In this document: positions 1 through 9,900 of the stretch, piece after piece | Layout: every line of letters starts with the position of its first letter | Numbering within the stretch: position 1 is the first letter of the stretch | Assembly: GCA_964439265.1 (NCBI GenBank) | Contig: CAYTOA010000034.1 | Span: 1-43,901 of the forward strand | Source of the DNA: JAGVPT01 sp964439265 | Lineage (GTDB): Bacteria; Bacteroidota; Ignavibacteria; UBA10030; UBA8401 | Length of the DNA: 43,901 bases | Reading direction: 5' to 3' | Program-made: the position numbers and the translations under genes | Notes under the pieces: model-generated | Databases searched by the model: none | Seen by the model: the letters and a program-made list of their open reading frames with translations, nothing else | What the model was told of the DNA's origin: nothing

Positions 1-65
1 GCTCAGCATGACATTTACGGCTGCTTTCTGCATGGAAACCATTTTTGAGATGGCTTCTAGTAACA
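1..65. repeat. Dispersed repeat, inverted copy of 43558-43622
   Basis: These bases match the reverse complement of 43558-43622 with about five mismatches in 65. The copy lies downstream of accD at the very edge of the window, so its outer boundary is not visible. It contains no reading frame. Bases 70-100 (the stretch around CTTTGCGATCTTGGCGCC) resemble another low-complexity intergenic repeat type but have no second copy in this window. The region is probably a non-coding dispersed repeat. Confidence 0.75.
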
Positions 66-131
66 ATATTCTTTGCGATCTTGGCGCCTTTGCGGTAAAA
101 AAATTATTTAATTGATTACCGGGCAATTGAA

Positions 132-974
132 TTATGCTGCAATCATTTCCAAAAGCTTCGAAAGCGTCTCACGCAGATCCTTCCTATTCACGACAAGATC
201 GATAAATCCTTTGTCCTGAACGAATTCCGCTTTTTGAAAACCTGGGGGAAGATCTTTTCCAATTGTCTGTTTGATCACGCGGGGTCCGGCAAAGCCGATG
301 AGGGCACCCGGCTCAGCAATATGGATGTCCCCGAGCATTGCATAACTTGCCGTGACTCCCCCGGTCGTCGGGTCGGTCATAACGGAGATATACGGGATAT
401 GAGCGTCGGAAAGCCGCGCGAGCTTCGCGCTCGTTTTCGCCATCTGCATGAGCGAGTATGCAGCTTCCATCATCCGGGCGCCGCCGCTCGATGAAATGAT
501 GATAAGCGGCGTCTTTGTTCTCAGTGCTTTGTCCGTCGCGCGGCTGATCTTCTCACCTACGACCGAGCCCATGCTTCCGCCGATGAAGGCGAAATCCATG
601 CACGCGATGACAATGTCTTTTTTCTTGATCTTCCCGGTACCGCAACGGACGGCATCGTTCAACCCGGATTTCTTGATCGAATCCTTCACGCGGTCCTTAT
701 ACCGTTTCGTATCCGTGAAGTTCAGAGGGTCTTTCGACGTCATCTTCCGGTCCATCTCCCTGAAGCTTCCTTCGTCAAGCAGTATCGAAATATATTCTTT
801 GCTGCCGATCCGGAAATGGTAATTACATTTCGCACAAACCCAAAGATTCTGCTCCAGCACTTTCTTGTGAACAATTTCTCCGCACGATTCGCATTTTCTC
901 CATAATCCCTCCGGTGTATCTTTTTTTTGGGATTCCGAAGAAATGCTTTCTTTTGATCGTCGAAACCATGCCAT
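132..974 (-). CDS. accD: Acetyl-CoA carboxylase carboxyltransferase subunit beta
   Basis: AccD is the beta half of the carboxyltransferase that moves the carboxyl group from carboxybiotin to acetyl-CoA, giving malonyl-CoA for fatty acid synthesis in the cytoplasm. The 280-residue length is normal. An N-terminal four-cysteine zinc ribbon is visible near residues 28-50 (CESC and CAKC pairs), followed by the crotonase-like carboxyltransferase fold with the glycine-rich SSSGGARMMEA segment near residue 160 and the GGVTASYAMLGD segment near residue 205. The ATG at 974 follows an AAGGA Shine-Dalgarno six bases upstream, which lies inside the end of tsaB; the two genes are three bases apart, so they are cotranscribed. 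accA is not adjacent. Identification is secure. Confidence 0.96.
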   Translation of the reverse strand: MAWFRRSKESISSESQKKDTPEGLWRKCESCGEIVHKKVLEQNLWVCAKCNYHFRIGSKEYISILLDEGSFREMDRKMTSKDPLNFTDTKRYKDRVKDSIKKSGLNDAVRCGTGKIKKKDIVIACMDFAFIGGSMGSVVGEKISRATDKALRTKTPLIIISSSGGARMMEAAYSLMQMAKTSAKLARLSDAHIPYISVMTDPTTGGVTASYAMLGDIHIAEPGALIGFAGPRVIKQTIGKDLPPGFQKAEFVQDKGFIDLVVNRKDLRETLSKLLEMIAA

Positions 975-977
975 GGA

Positions 978-1730
978 CTATCCTTTGAATGAATGAGCGG
1001 GAGTTTGATGCGCAGCGGGAATTGGTTGAGACTCGCGACCAATTTTTCTGCCCGGCTGCGTTGTTACAAAATCTCGAAGATAGAGAGGCTCCAGTGTTGA
1101 CGTCTCCTTCGCGGACAATCTCCTTCCCTCCTTTTCGGCGAGGATGCCGACCGACGACGGGCTGCAAATATTTTCCGGCGCGAAGCGGTACTTTCCGGCC
1201 ATCCCCGGCGTTATTTCCATCTTCCGGGTGCCGTCGCCGACAAATACTACCGATCCGTACCTCGCCGCCTCTTCGCCCACCCGGGCGACGGACTCTATTG
1301 AATATTCTGAAAGGCGCTTCACACCGGCATCCGTTGTTTCATAGAAGCAGTAAAATACCTCATCTCGTTTTGCGTCGATCAGAGGACAAATAAGGGCCCC
1401 TACACTCGCCGGGTTGGTCCGGCAATATTCATATGCCAATGCATCCAGAGTCGGGACCGCAATGATCGGCTTTTGAAGAGCCATCGACAATCCCTTTGCG
1501 GTGCTCAAACCGATCCGCAGGCCGGTGAAAGACCCCGGGCCGATCGACACGGCAACTGCGTCGATGGCGTCCAGCGTGAGAGAAGCATCGCAAAGAATTC
1601 CGTCGATCATCGGGAGGAGCTTTTCCGAATGGATATTCTTTTCGTTGATACTTCGCTGCGCAACGACCCGGCCGTCGCTCACGATGGCGGCACCGCACAC
1701 ATCCGTGGCTGTCTCGATAGCTACGATCAT
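978..1730 (-). CDS. tsaB: tRNA t6A threonylcarbamoyltransferase complex, TsaB
   Basis: TsaB is the non-catalytic dimerisation partner of TsaD in the complex that installs N6-threonylcarbamoyladenosine at position 37 of ANN-decoding tRNAs. The 250-residue protein starts MIVAIETATDVCG, the ASKHA-fold start typical of the family, and has the diagnostic GPGSFTGLRIGL motif near residue 70. A longer frame open to 1853 would add 41 residues unlike the family and overlapping tsaE, so the ATG at 1730 is preferred; it overlaps the tsaE stop in an ATGA arrangement, which implies translational coupling. The C-terminal part (PLYLRDF near residue 220) also fits TsaB. tsaE is the upstream neighbour, accD the downstream one. 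Confidence 0.93.
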   Translation of the reverse strand: MIVAIETATDVCGAAIVSDGRVVAQRSINEKNIHSEKLLPMIDGILCDASLTLDAIDAVAVSIGPGSFTGLRIGLSTAKGLSMALQKPIIAVPTLDALAYEYCRTNPASVGALICPLIDAKRDEVFYCFYETTDAGVKRLSEYSIESVARVGEEAARYGSVVFVGDGTRKMEITPGMAGKYRFAPENICSPSSVGILAEKEGRRLSAKETSTLEPLYLRDFVTTQPGRKIGRESQPIPAAHQTPAHSFKG

Positions 1731-2161
1731 TCTGCGCTCGTCCTGGCGATATGAATGAGCCTTTGATTCTGACGCTCCCCCAATTCCAGGGTAACGTCGT
1801 AACGATTCAACGGGAGAGTAGACTCCACAACGTTCGCCCACTCCAGTAAACAAACTCCATCCCCAAAAAGATATTCTTCAAACCCAAATTCCGCCAATTC
1901 CGAAAGAGAACGCAGCCGGTAGAAGTCGAAGTGATAGACCGGATATTTTCCATCCACGTATTCATTGAGGATCGTGAACGACGGGCTGACGACTTGGTGA
2001 TGGACTCCAAGACCCAGACACACCCCTTTGGCGAATTGCGTCTTCCCGCTTCCGAGATTTCCGTATAGAGCGACAACGTCGCTGCGCTGTAATCCTGAAG
2101 CAAGCTCTCTCCCCACTTCGATGGTGTCATGTGCGCTGTGTGTCACTACAGACTTCTTCAT
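1727..2161 (-). CDS. tsaE: tRNA t6A complex ATPase subunit TsaE
   Basis: TsaE is the small ATPase that resets the TsaB-TsaD complex during t6A synthesis. The 144-residue product has the Walker A loop GNLGSGKTQFAKG near residues 34-46, the FTILNEY segment near residue 62, the HFDFYRL motif near residue 77 and the LLEWANVV segment near residue 105, all family hallmarks. It sits 18 bases after the stop of porX and its stop overlaps the tsaB start (ATGA). From memory, a tsaE neighbour next to the PglZ-type response regulator recurs in Bacteroidota; that would make this order ancestral rather than accidental. Confidence 0.95.
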   Translation of the reverse strand: MKKSVVTHSAHDTIEVGRELASGLQRSDVVALYGNLGSGKTQFAKGVCLGLGVHHQVVSPSFTILNEYVDGKYPVYHFDFYRLRSLSELAEFGFEEYLFGDGVCLLEWANVVESTLPLNRYDVTLELGERQNQRLIHIARTSAE

Positions 2162-2179
2162 TCGTTGCCGATCAGCGGC

Positions 2180-3757
2180 TCACTTTTTGGGCTCGAGCGT
2201 CACTACAGGAAGGATGATCTCTTCCATCGAAATGCCGCCATGCTGAAAACTGTCCCGGTATTGATTCAGGTATTTGTGATAGTCCGTCGGATAGACGAAG
2301 TAATAATCTTCTTTCGCGATGATATAGTTTATCGTCACTCCCCGTTTCGGCAGCTTATAGTCCTGAGCATTCTTGATAAATACCGCCTGCTTGTCATCGG
2401 ACTTGAGGTTGCGGCCGAACTTATAGCGAAGATTCGTCGATGCTTCCCTGTCTCCGATCACCTTCGACCCGCGCAAACAACGAACGCTCCCGTGGTCGGT
2501 CGTAATAATGATCTTCACGTCTTTTTTCGTCGCAAGTGTCTGGAGCATCCCGAACAAGGACGAATGTTTGAACCAAGAATCCGTCAGCGAGCGGTAGGCG
2601 GATTCGTCCGGAGCGATCTCCTTCAACAGCGCCGAATCCGATCTTCCGTGCGCCAGCATATCGACGAAATTCACCACGATCGAAGTAAGTCTGTTCGAAG
2701 CATAGGAGAGGATGTTGTTTTCCGTTTGCCTTCCGAACTCCCCGTCCAGAATTTTAATGTATTTCGGTTCCGGTTTCAGCTCGATGTGCCGGCGTTCCAG
2801 CAGTTTGTCCAGGAGCTGCCGTTCGTATCTGTTGTGACTATTTTCATCGTCTTCGCCCTGCTGCCAGATTTCGGGGAATCGCTGTTCTATTTCCGCCGGA
2901 AAAAGTCCGCTGAAGATGGCATTGCGCGAATACGGCGTCGCAGTTGGAAGGATCGAATAATAATATTCCTTGTCTACCGAATAGTATTCTCGGAGATAGT
3001 TTTCCATCACAAGCCACTGGTCGAGCCTCATGCAGTCGATGACGAAAAAAAAGACCGAAGTCCCTTCTTTCAGCTGCGGGATCAGGTACTTGTCCACGAT
3101 ATCGACGGAGAGCGCCGGCTTTTTCCCTTTTTGCTGCAGCCAATCGGGGTAGTTCCTCTCGATGAATTTTGAGAACTCCGCGTTGCATACGCGCCGCTGG
3201 TCGTCGAGCATCTGGTGCAGCCCGAGTGTCGGATGAAGGTCAAGTTCCATCTCCCATGCAACCAGCTTGACGTAAAGGTCGACCCATTCATCGTAGTTCA
3301 GCGGGTTCATCAGCGCCCGGGAAATGGAGTTGAATTCCTGGACATAATCTTTCGAGACTTGTTCGCTCTGAATTTTCTTCCCTTCAAGGAATTTCTTGCA
3401 GGCGAGGAGAATCTGGCTTGGGTTCACGGGCTTCGTGAGGTAATCCGAGATCTTTCCGCCGATGGCATCCTCCATCAGCGACTCCGCTTCGTTCTTCGTG
3501 ATCATCACCACCGGAAGCGACGGGAACAAGTCCTTGATCTCCGCGAGTGTCTGCAGTCCTCCCTTCCCCGCCATCATCTCATCAAGGAAGACAAGGTCAA
3601 ACGGTCGGTGCTGAACCAACTCGATCGCATCCTCGCCGTTTGTTGCCGTTTCGACGGAATACCCTTTTTCTTTCAGGAAAAGGACATGCGATCGGAGGAG
3701 TTCAATTTCATCGTCCACCCAGAGAATGTTTCCTTTTTTTTCTGATTCCATGGACAT
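2180..3757 (-). CDS. porX: T9SS response regulator PorX (receiver plus PglZ domain)
   Basis: PorX is the response regulator of the PorX/PorY pair that controls T9SS genes and function. The N-terminal receiver has the acidic pair DDE near residue 15, the phosphoacceptor Asp59 in LVFLDEMM, the switch Thr in VVMITKNE and the conserved Lys in DYLTKPVNP. The C-terminal two thirds is a PglZ/alkaline-phosphatase-superfamily domain: the FFFVIDCMRLDQW strand near residue 235, TATPYSRNAIFSG near 275 (candidate nucleophile Thr) and ITTDHGSVRC near 420. Family members with this domain are reported to be phosphodiesterases. There is no DNA-binding domain. Start at 3757 or the in-frame ATG at 3751 are both possible; a purine-rich GAAGAAAG precedes them. 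The gene has its own promoter candidate and reads into tsaE. The partner kinase PorY is not in the window. Confidence 0.93.
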   Translation of the reverse strand: MSMESEKKGNILWVDDEIELLRSHVLFLKEKGYSVETATNGEDAIELVQHRPFDLVFLDEMMAGKGGLQTLAEIKDLFPSLPVVMITKNEAESLMEDAIGGKISDYLTKPVNPSQILLACKKFLEGKKIQSEQVSKDYVQEFNSISRALMNPLNYDEWVDLYVKLVAWEMELDLHPTLGLHQMLDDQRRVCNAEFSKFIERNYPDWLQQKGKKPALSVDIVDKYLIPQLKEGTSVFFFVIDCMRLDQWLVMENYLREYYSVDKEYYYSILPTATPYSRNAIFSGLFPAEIEQRFPEIWQQGEDDENSHNRYERQLLDKLLERRHIELKPEPKYIKILDGEFGRQTENNILSYASNRLTSIVVNFVDMLAHGRSDSALLKEIAPDESAYRSLTDSWFKHSSLFGMLQTLATKKDVKIIITTDHGSVRCLRGSKVIGDREASTNLRYKFGRNLKSDDKQAVFIKNAQDYKLPKRGVTINYIIAKEDYYFVYPTDYHKYLNQYRDSFQHGGISMEEIILPVVTLEPKK

Positions 3758-3774
3758 TTCTTTCTTCTGATATC

Positions 3775-3803
3775 AAAATACAAATTGGACGTTCGAGAGT
3801 CAA
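3775..3803 (-). promoter_or_regulatory. Candidate porX promoter
   Basis: On the minus strand TTGACT (3798-3803) is followed after exactly 17 bases by TATTTT (3775-3780). This would start transcription near 3768, about 11 bases before the porX ATG, giving a very short leader. It would let porX-tsaE-tsaB-accD be transcribed independently of sprA, which lies upstream with a 180-base gap. The match is by eye only. Confidence 0.5.
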
Positions 3804-3937
3804 TTTGGCACAACTCGATTAACGAGCGGCTCCGAACACGGAATATCTTCATTCAAAGAACGTCTTCAGTTCAGCCCACATGCAATTCTGCTCCCTGACA
3901 ACGCAGCCCGACAATTCGCCATCTCAGCGGATCGTGT

Positions 3938-6900
3938 CTATTGAATTGCGATGTGAACGTCGAGTCCTCCTTCATTCGTTGTCGACCCCGGAATCGTCGA
4001 TCCTCCAGCGTCGGGGCTTACCTTGGTATACCGATAGAACAACGACGCTGTGACCCGCGAGCTGAGGACGTACCGAATTCGCGGTTCTGTGACGCTCCGC
4101 GAAGAACCTTCACCCGGAACACCTCCGTCGAGACCGCTCCCGGTACCGGCAGGCAGCGCCGTGAAAGTTTGTCTCGCATTATTCGAGTAGGTGTAATTCA
4201 GGCTGATGTCGATGTCGTTCGACAACGAGAGACCGAAAAATGGAATCTCGAAACCCGTCCGGCCAAAACTTCCGGTAATGGAGATCTCTTTGTCGTCATT
4301 CTCCACAATGTTCTGCGCCGATGGTACAAGGTCGTAGCTCGTCGTCGTGCCGTACCGAACGGTGGCAGTGATATTCCCTTTCAGGAACTCTTTAAACGTC
4401 ATGCTGAGCCCAAGAAGCGGCGCGAAGCCGTACCCGATATGCTGCGCATCGACGATCTGGTCGCCTCCGGACAAGTCTCCGTGATACGTTGTCTGGTATG
4501 TCGAGGTGTACGCATGATCCAGACTTACCCGGGTGGCGAAATTCTTAAACAAGGAAAGTTGTTCCAACCCTTCCCAATGGAATGCATAGTTGAAGCGGGG
4601 CATGAATTCCCCCAAAAGCCGCTTAAACAGGGGGAGCGTTTCAAAGCCGTTCTCAAACGCAGAGGAGAGTTTTGCATCGTTGGTTCGGGTGTCTGCGGTG
4701 TTGTCTTCAAGCGCCGCGAACTCCTTGCTCACTTCAGTGATTCCGCTCTTGAACGCAGAAAAGATGAACGTCGGCGGCAGCGTAAAGAATGAGCGCTCAA
4801 TGCTTCCGCTTGTAGCAACGCTGGTGACCGTCGACTGGCCGAGCGCATCACTTTGAATTGTTTCGTTGCGGGAATATTTCCAGTCAATGCTCCAATTCAA
4901 ATCGATGCGGGCCCCTGTCCACAGATCGCGGGAAGTTCGAAGAGTGATCTTGTTATCCTGCGTATACGAATCGTTAAAGAGCCCGCTGTCAGCGCGGAGA
5001 CCTGAGTTCGTAGAAAAGCCAAAATACGGAAAAGCGCTCTGCCCGTGAATGCCCGTGATATTCGACGTCGGATCGGAGACAAATCCTAACTGATACGCCG
5101 CAGTTGGACCATATTCCGGCTTAGCTTGCGTGAAGAACAAGGGCCGGCCAAAAAGATTTGCAAAACCGGGTCTGCCGGGAATTCCCCCATTCGTCGCACT
5201 GTTCGATTGATCGAACGCGACGTTAATCTTGTCGTAATCGAGGAACGGCGTTTTAAGGAACAACCGGGCGATCTCAGTCAGACTTTCTTTCACCGAAAAT
5301 AGTTTTTTGGATTTTGCTCCCTGGCCGGCCGCTGCCAATGAGTCGCGCGCTTTGGTCGAATCTTTTGCTGCAGACAGGTTTTGCGGCTTTACCGAATCAG
5401 CAGGCTGCGGAACCGGCGCCGGAGGAGTCAGGTCCCGAAGTTCCTCATCGTCCTGATGCCCTCTTCCGCGCCCCGCAAGATTCGAACGGCTCTGAGATTG
5501 ACCGGAACCTTGCTGCGTTTCGCCCCCCTTTTTCGCCGGGAACCATGTCTCAACGAACTGCTTGAGACTGACGTCCGATGAAAAAGAAATACTGTTTCCC
5601 CAGCCCGCACCCTTGCCGAGATCTCCGTTTTGCAAATTATTCTGCCATCGGTACGACACGCCGTAATGCAGCGTCATCGTCATGTACTTGCTGAGGCCGA
5701 GAATTTCCAATATCCGCGGGTGGCTCTGAATATCGATATTCTGGTTGTAGGATATATCCTTTCCAAAGCCGATGAGCTGATCCTGGAAGAACAAATCGCG
5801 GAGGATTGACGTGAAATCCCTTTGACGGCCGAGTGTATCGGTTTCAAGATACACAAGCGTGCTGGCAACGTTGAGAGAGTACGTCCCGGATAAGTTGAGA
5901 AGAGCATTCTCACTCAATTTCCATCCGATCGATAAGGACCTGCTCCCCGACAGCATCCGGTCCGGAGGGCTTTCGTCCGTTTGCCCGCGCGTTAGCTGAT
6001 GTGTCTGCGATCGTGACAGATTGTACGTCATGCTGATAGTCTGGATGGGATAGTACAGGCGAACATCTCTCAGTCCGCCGAGTAAGTACGATGTCCCGAA
6101 GCCAGCGAACGGTACGATAAAATCATTGGGATCCGTGGTATACGCATATGCAAGATTTGCATTCCAATTCCACTGGTTCTGGTATTCTACCGATGGAGAA
6201 CGCGTGGTCGATGTATTATAAGAGAAACCGTACGCCAACTTGTTGAAGAAATCCCTGATCAGCCATTCATTCGTGGGGAGGACGATCTTGAATGTCGGCA
6301 TCGCGTACGTGCTGGTGGTCGTCAGAGTTTGAGATTCGAAAATGAGCTTTTGCTGTGCGGCATTGGCTTCCTGAATCGATCCGCCTGATGCCAGAATGAG
6401 GTCGTGTTGCTGCTGAGCAGCCTTCGAGACGTCAACATCGGAGCCGGGAAGGTATTTTGGCGCAGAGCTCCCTTCCGAGTGTGAATAACTGAAGGGGAGA
6501 GATGTCCCTACCCAGGTCGGCGGTAAAAATCGGTCGAGGGCGAAACCAGACGAGATCGTCCAGTTGCGGTTGGTCGTTCGGCTTCCGAACTGCGACTCGA
6601 GCTGATGAAAATTCGGGTCGATGTCCGTGTACGAAAAAGAAACGCTGCCGATATCGGCGAGCTTGAGCGACGTGCTCACGCTGTACGCCCGGCCTTTGCT
6701 GTTGTCGACGTCGATCAATCGTAGTTCGTTCACCCATACGGTTGCGGAATCGATAATGCGGCGATAGATCGTATCCGGATTTTCTATTCCGATGGAAATG
6801 TACTGGACGTTCGTCAACGTTGGATTACCGATAACGCTGTAGGTTGATCCTGGCGGACCGCCGGGTACGGGCTTAGTGTAGACCCTGTTAATTTGCGCAG

Positions 6901-9900
6901 AGTCTCTTGCTTGCTTGATCGCAGCAAGGTCTGAAAAGAAGATGTCGATGTTGTTTTGAGGGTTCCACACTCCCGCCTCGTCTCCCCCTTTCGGAAATAC
7001 GCCGGGAAGGAGAGAGGAGCCGATAATGGGCTCCCGATACTCATAATAATTCAGACTGTCCGATCCCAGACGCAAGAAGATCTTTGCGCTCGGCGCATGC
7101 CGGTCTGCACCCAGCGGATTGCCGGAGAAGGAATGGTCTCCGCTGACGAACATTCTTAATTCTTTGTAGTTGAAGACATCCAGCGGCTTGGAGCTGAACT
7201 GTTTGATGGCCTGCCTGCTGTCGCCCGGTTTCAGGTTACGGATGTTCATTGCAAGCGCTTGTTCGTTTTCGTACACTTGCTCGTCCGGTTTTGTAAGATC
7301 GCGTGCGCGGGCAAGTCCCGGAGGGCTGATGTATTCGGGATTGTCTTCGATGTTCACAACCGCCAGTGAAAATGTACTGTCGTGCTGGGCCAATTCCATC
7401 CACTGATTTCCCACGAGGTCGAATTGAGCGATGCCAAGACGTACTTCTTGCTTATAGCCGGTAAACCACATCCGCGCGTACTCAATCAGAGAGAAGTCGG
7501 GTGATCCGACCTTATTCTTCCAATTGATCAACGGAATCCTATACTGGTACCAGCCGTTTGCCCCTCCGCCGACGAGCTGCGGATTGACATAAGCACCTGA
7601 TGCCGTTTTGGTTGTATCAAGATTCAACTGATACTCAAAATAACTATTCGTTTTATCCAGCACATTGTTGTGGTTCAAGTCGTCTGCATCTGGAGTTCGG
7701 CCGTTTTCGCTTTGCAGCTTGTAATTATTTTCCGTGCCGTTGACATGACTGTAATCAACGTTGACAATAGGAGCTACGTAATCATCTCCCGCAGGGTCGT
7801 TGGCAATATCAGGAAAATCTGCTTTGTTGTTCTCGACAAAATCATGATGCAGGTTATACTCGTCAAGATCAGTTTGGCGGTCGATTCCCTTGTCCTTATC
7901 GTTGTTGATAATTCCGTTCGGCACTTGCCAATCATCTTCTGTATGAATCCCACCGCCGGGACTCCCCGGATCGTTGGGAATTACATCCTCGTTGATTGCA
8001 CCGAGGTCTATATAGACTCTGTTGTTGGCAGTATCTATCGAGGAAGGCGTGAGAACCTTCACCCAAATTTCGATGAAATTAATATTCTCCTGAACAAGAT
8101 CGACCACGCCGGAGGAGAGAAGCCGCTGCATCCCCCCCCAATTCTTAAGAGGATGGCTTAATGAGTCCTTCAGGTGCGGAGCATAATTATATTCCCCGCG
8201 ACCTGCAGGGTCATAATCAACAAAAAAGATTGACGTCGTTTGATCTGCCTGGGCCACAGACTTGTTCGGCCAGATGCTGGTTTGTGCAATGTAGTTCGGA
8301 ATTGTGTACCAATATGTTCTTGCTTTTGTATACATCTTGATTGAGTCGGCGATTGCCAGACTAGGATCAGGGCTTGGATCGACTCCTTCGATATAGGCCG
8401 GCGGGCTCATGTAGTGCCAGGTGCCGTAGCTTACGCCGAATGGAATAGTTTTTTTCGCTCCTTCAAAATCGTCGATGTAAGCAATAGATTTTCCGTTGTC
8501 AACCCCGATAGTACTCTTCATGGTATTGGGATCCGGCGACATGTACGCCATTTCTCCGCGAAGAGTGAAGTCGGACTTTGCCTTCGTCGAGACAATCGGC
8601 AGAGCGTCGATGGCCTTCGTAAGAAAATCAAGGTTGGCGCCGGTCTGCGCATCCAATCCGTAGATCGTGTTGTTCGTCGGCTCTTCACCGAGGCGGACTT
8701 TTTCGCTCAACGTCTGCTGGTTGAGGTTCATCACGGTGAAGCCGAGCATCGTCCTGTCGGAAAGCTTCAATTCGCCCCGGGTACCAAGAAGAGTCTTCGA
8801 TGCAAGTTGGAACAAATCGTTTTGCTCGTACTTTACCTGAAGGTTGGCCCCGGGAACCAACGCCGCCTGGTTCTTGATGATGATCTGGCCGACGATGTAG
8901 TCAACAGTGTAGTCCACGTTCGGTGTGAGCGCCTGACCGTTAAGTAAGACCTGAACACTATTCTCGACAATATTGAACCCGACATTGATGATGTTCGAAC
9001 TTCCCGCCGTTGTCTTTCCGACGATCGTGAACCTGTCGCGCAGAGTATTATTTTGCGCCGCATAGGAGAGAGTATCGTACACTTCGGGATAGCTGAACGA
9101 ATCGGCCGGGATTGTTATTTTGGCGTTATCAAACGCTTCTTTCAACCCGCCGTAGAGCGGCCTGCCGCCGGAAGTGTCGGGCCGAGTCCCTAAAAATGGC
9201 TCGACAGTCTGAAAAATAATCTCGCCGCGCGATTCATCAACGGTCCATGGTGGTATGTAATCAAAGACGTTATCCGAGCCTGAGGAATTATCATCCTTAT
9301 AATTATCGAACCCGAACAATTGAAGGAGTTTGGTCCCGTTAATATTGTCTATCGGAGGCTGCCCCGGAAGGTTGTAATAAATATTAAGCTGGAATCCTGC
9401 CTTTTTTATGTCTCTCCCCCCAAGAGAATAAATGTTCTTCATCAATAGGCGCCACGATTGTCTGAATTGAGGGTCAAGCTTCTTGGGTTTGATCAGTTTC
9501 AAAACGAGCACGTTTGATGGCTGACCTGACCCGGTAAACGTTCCGAAAACCTTGTCCTGGTCGTGATTGCCGTTCCCGCTTTGTACGCGATAAGCGATCG
9601 CCAGCGCCTGCCCGTCCTGAAGCGATCTGTTCATCGTGATGTAGCCGGCGTTCGGTTGTATCGTATAATCTTTTGTCAACGTCAGTTTTTGCCATCGGCC
9701 GACTTCGCTTACTCCCGGAGTTGACGCTGTATCGCTGTGGGCGCGATAGCTGGAATACAACGTCGTATCACTTGGACTTGGACTAACAAAGGGAAGATTT
9801 ATATATGCAACTCCTTGAAACGCCGTCGGGTCGGCAGGGTTTTGGCTTGTGATCCAGACCTCTTGTTGGATGATCGTTTTGTCAGCGAGCCCTTGCTTAT

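Noticed and set aside
2129..3172. 347-codon plus-strand frame opposite porX
   Set aside because: porX has strong domain evidence throughout this interval; the antisense product is low in plausible motifs and begins inside tsaE.
3941..4792. 283-codon plus-strand frame opposite the end of sprA
   Set aside because: It is Arg-rich shadow sequence of the sprA barrel region, with no domain or ribosome-site support.
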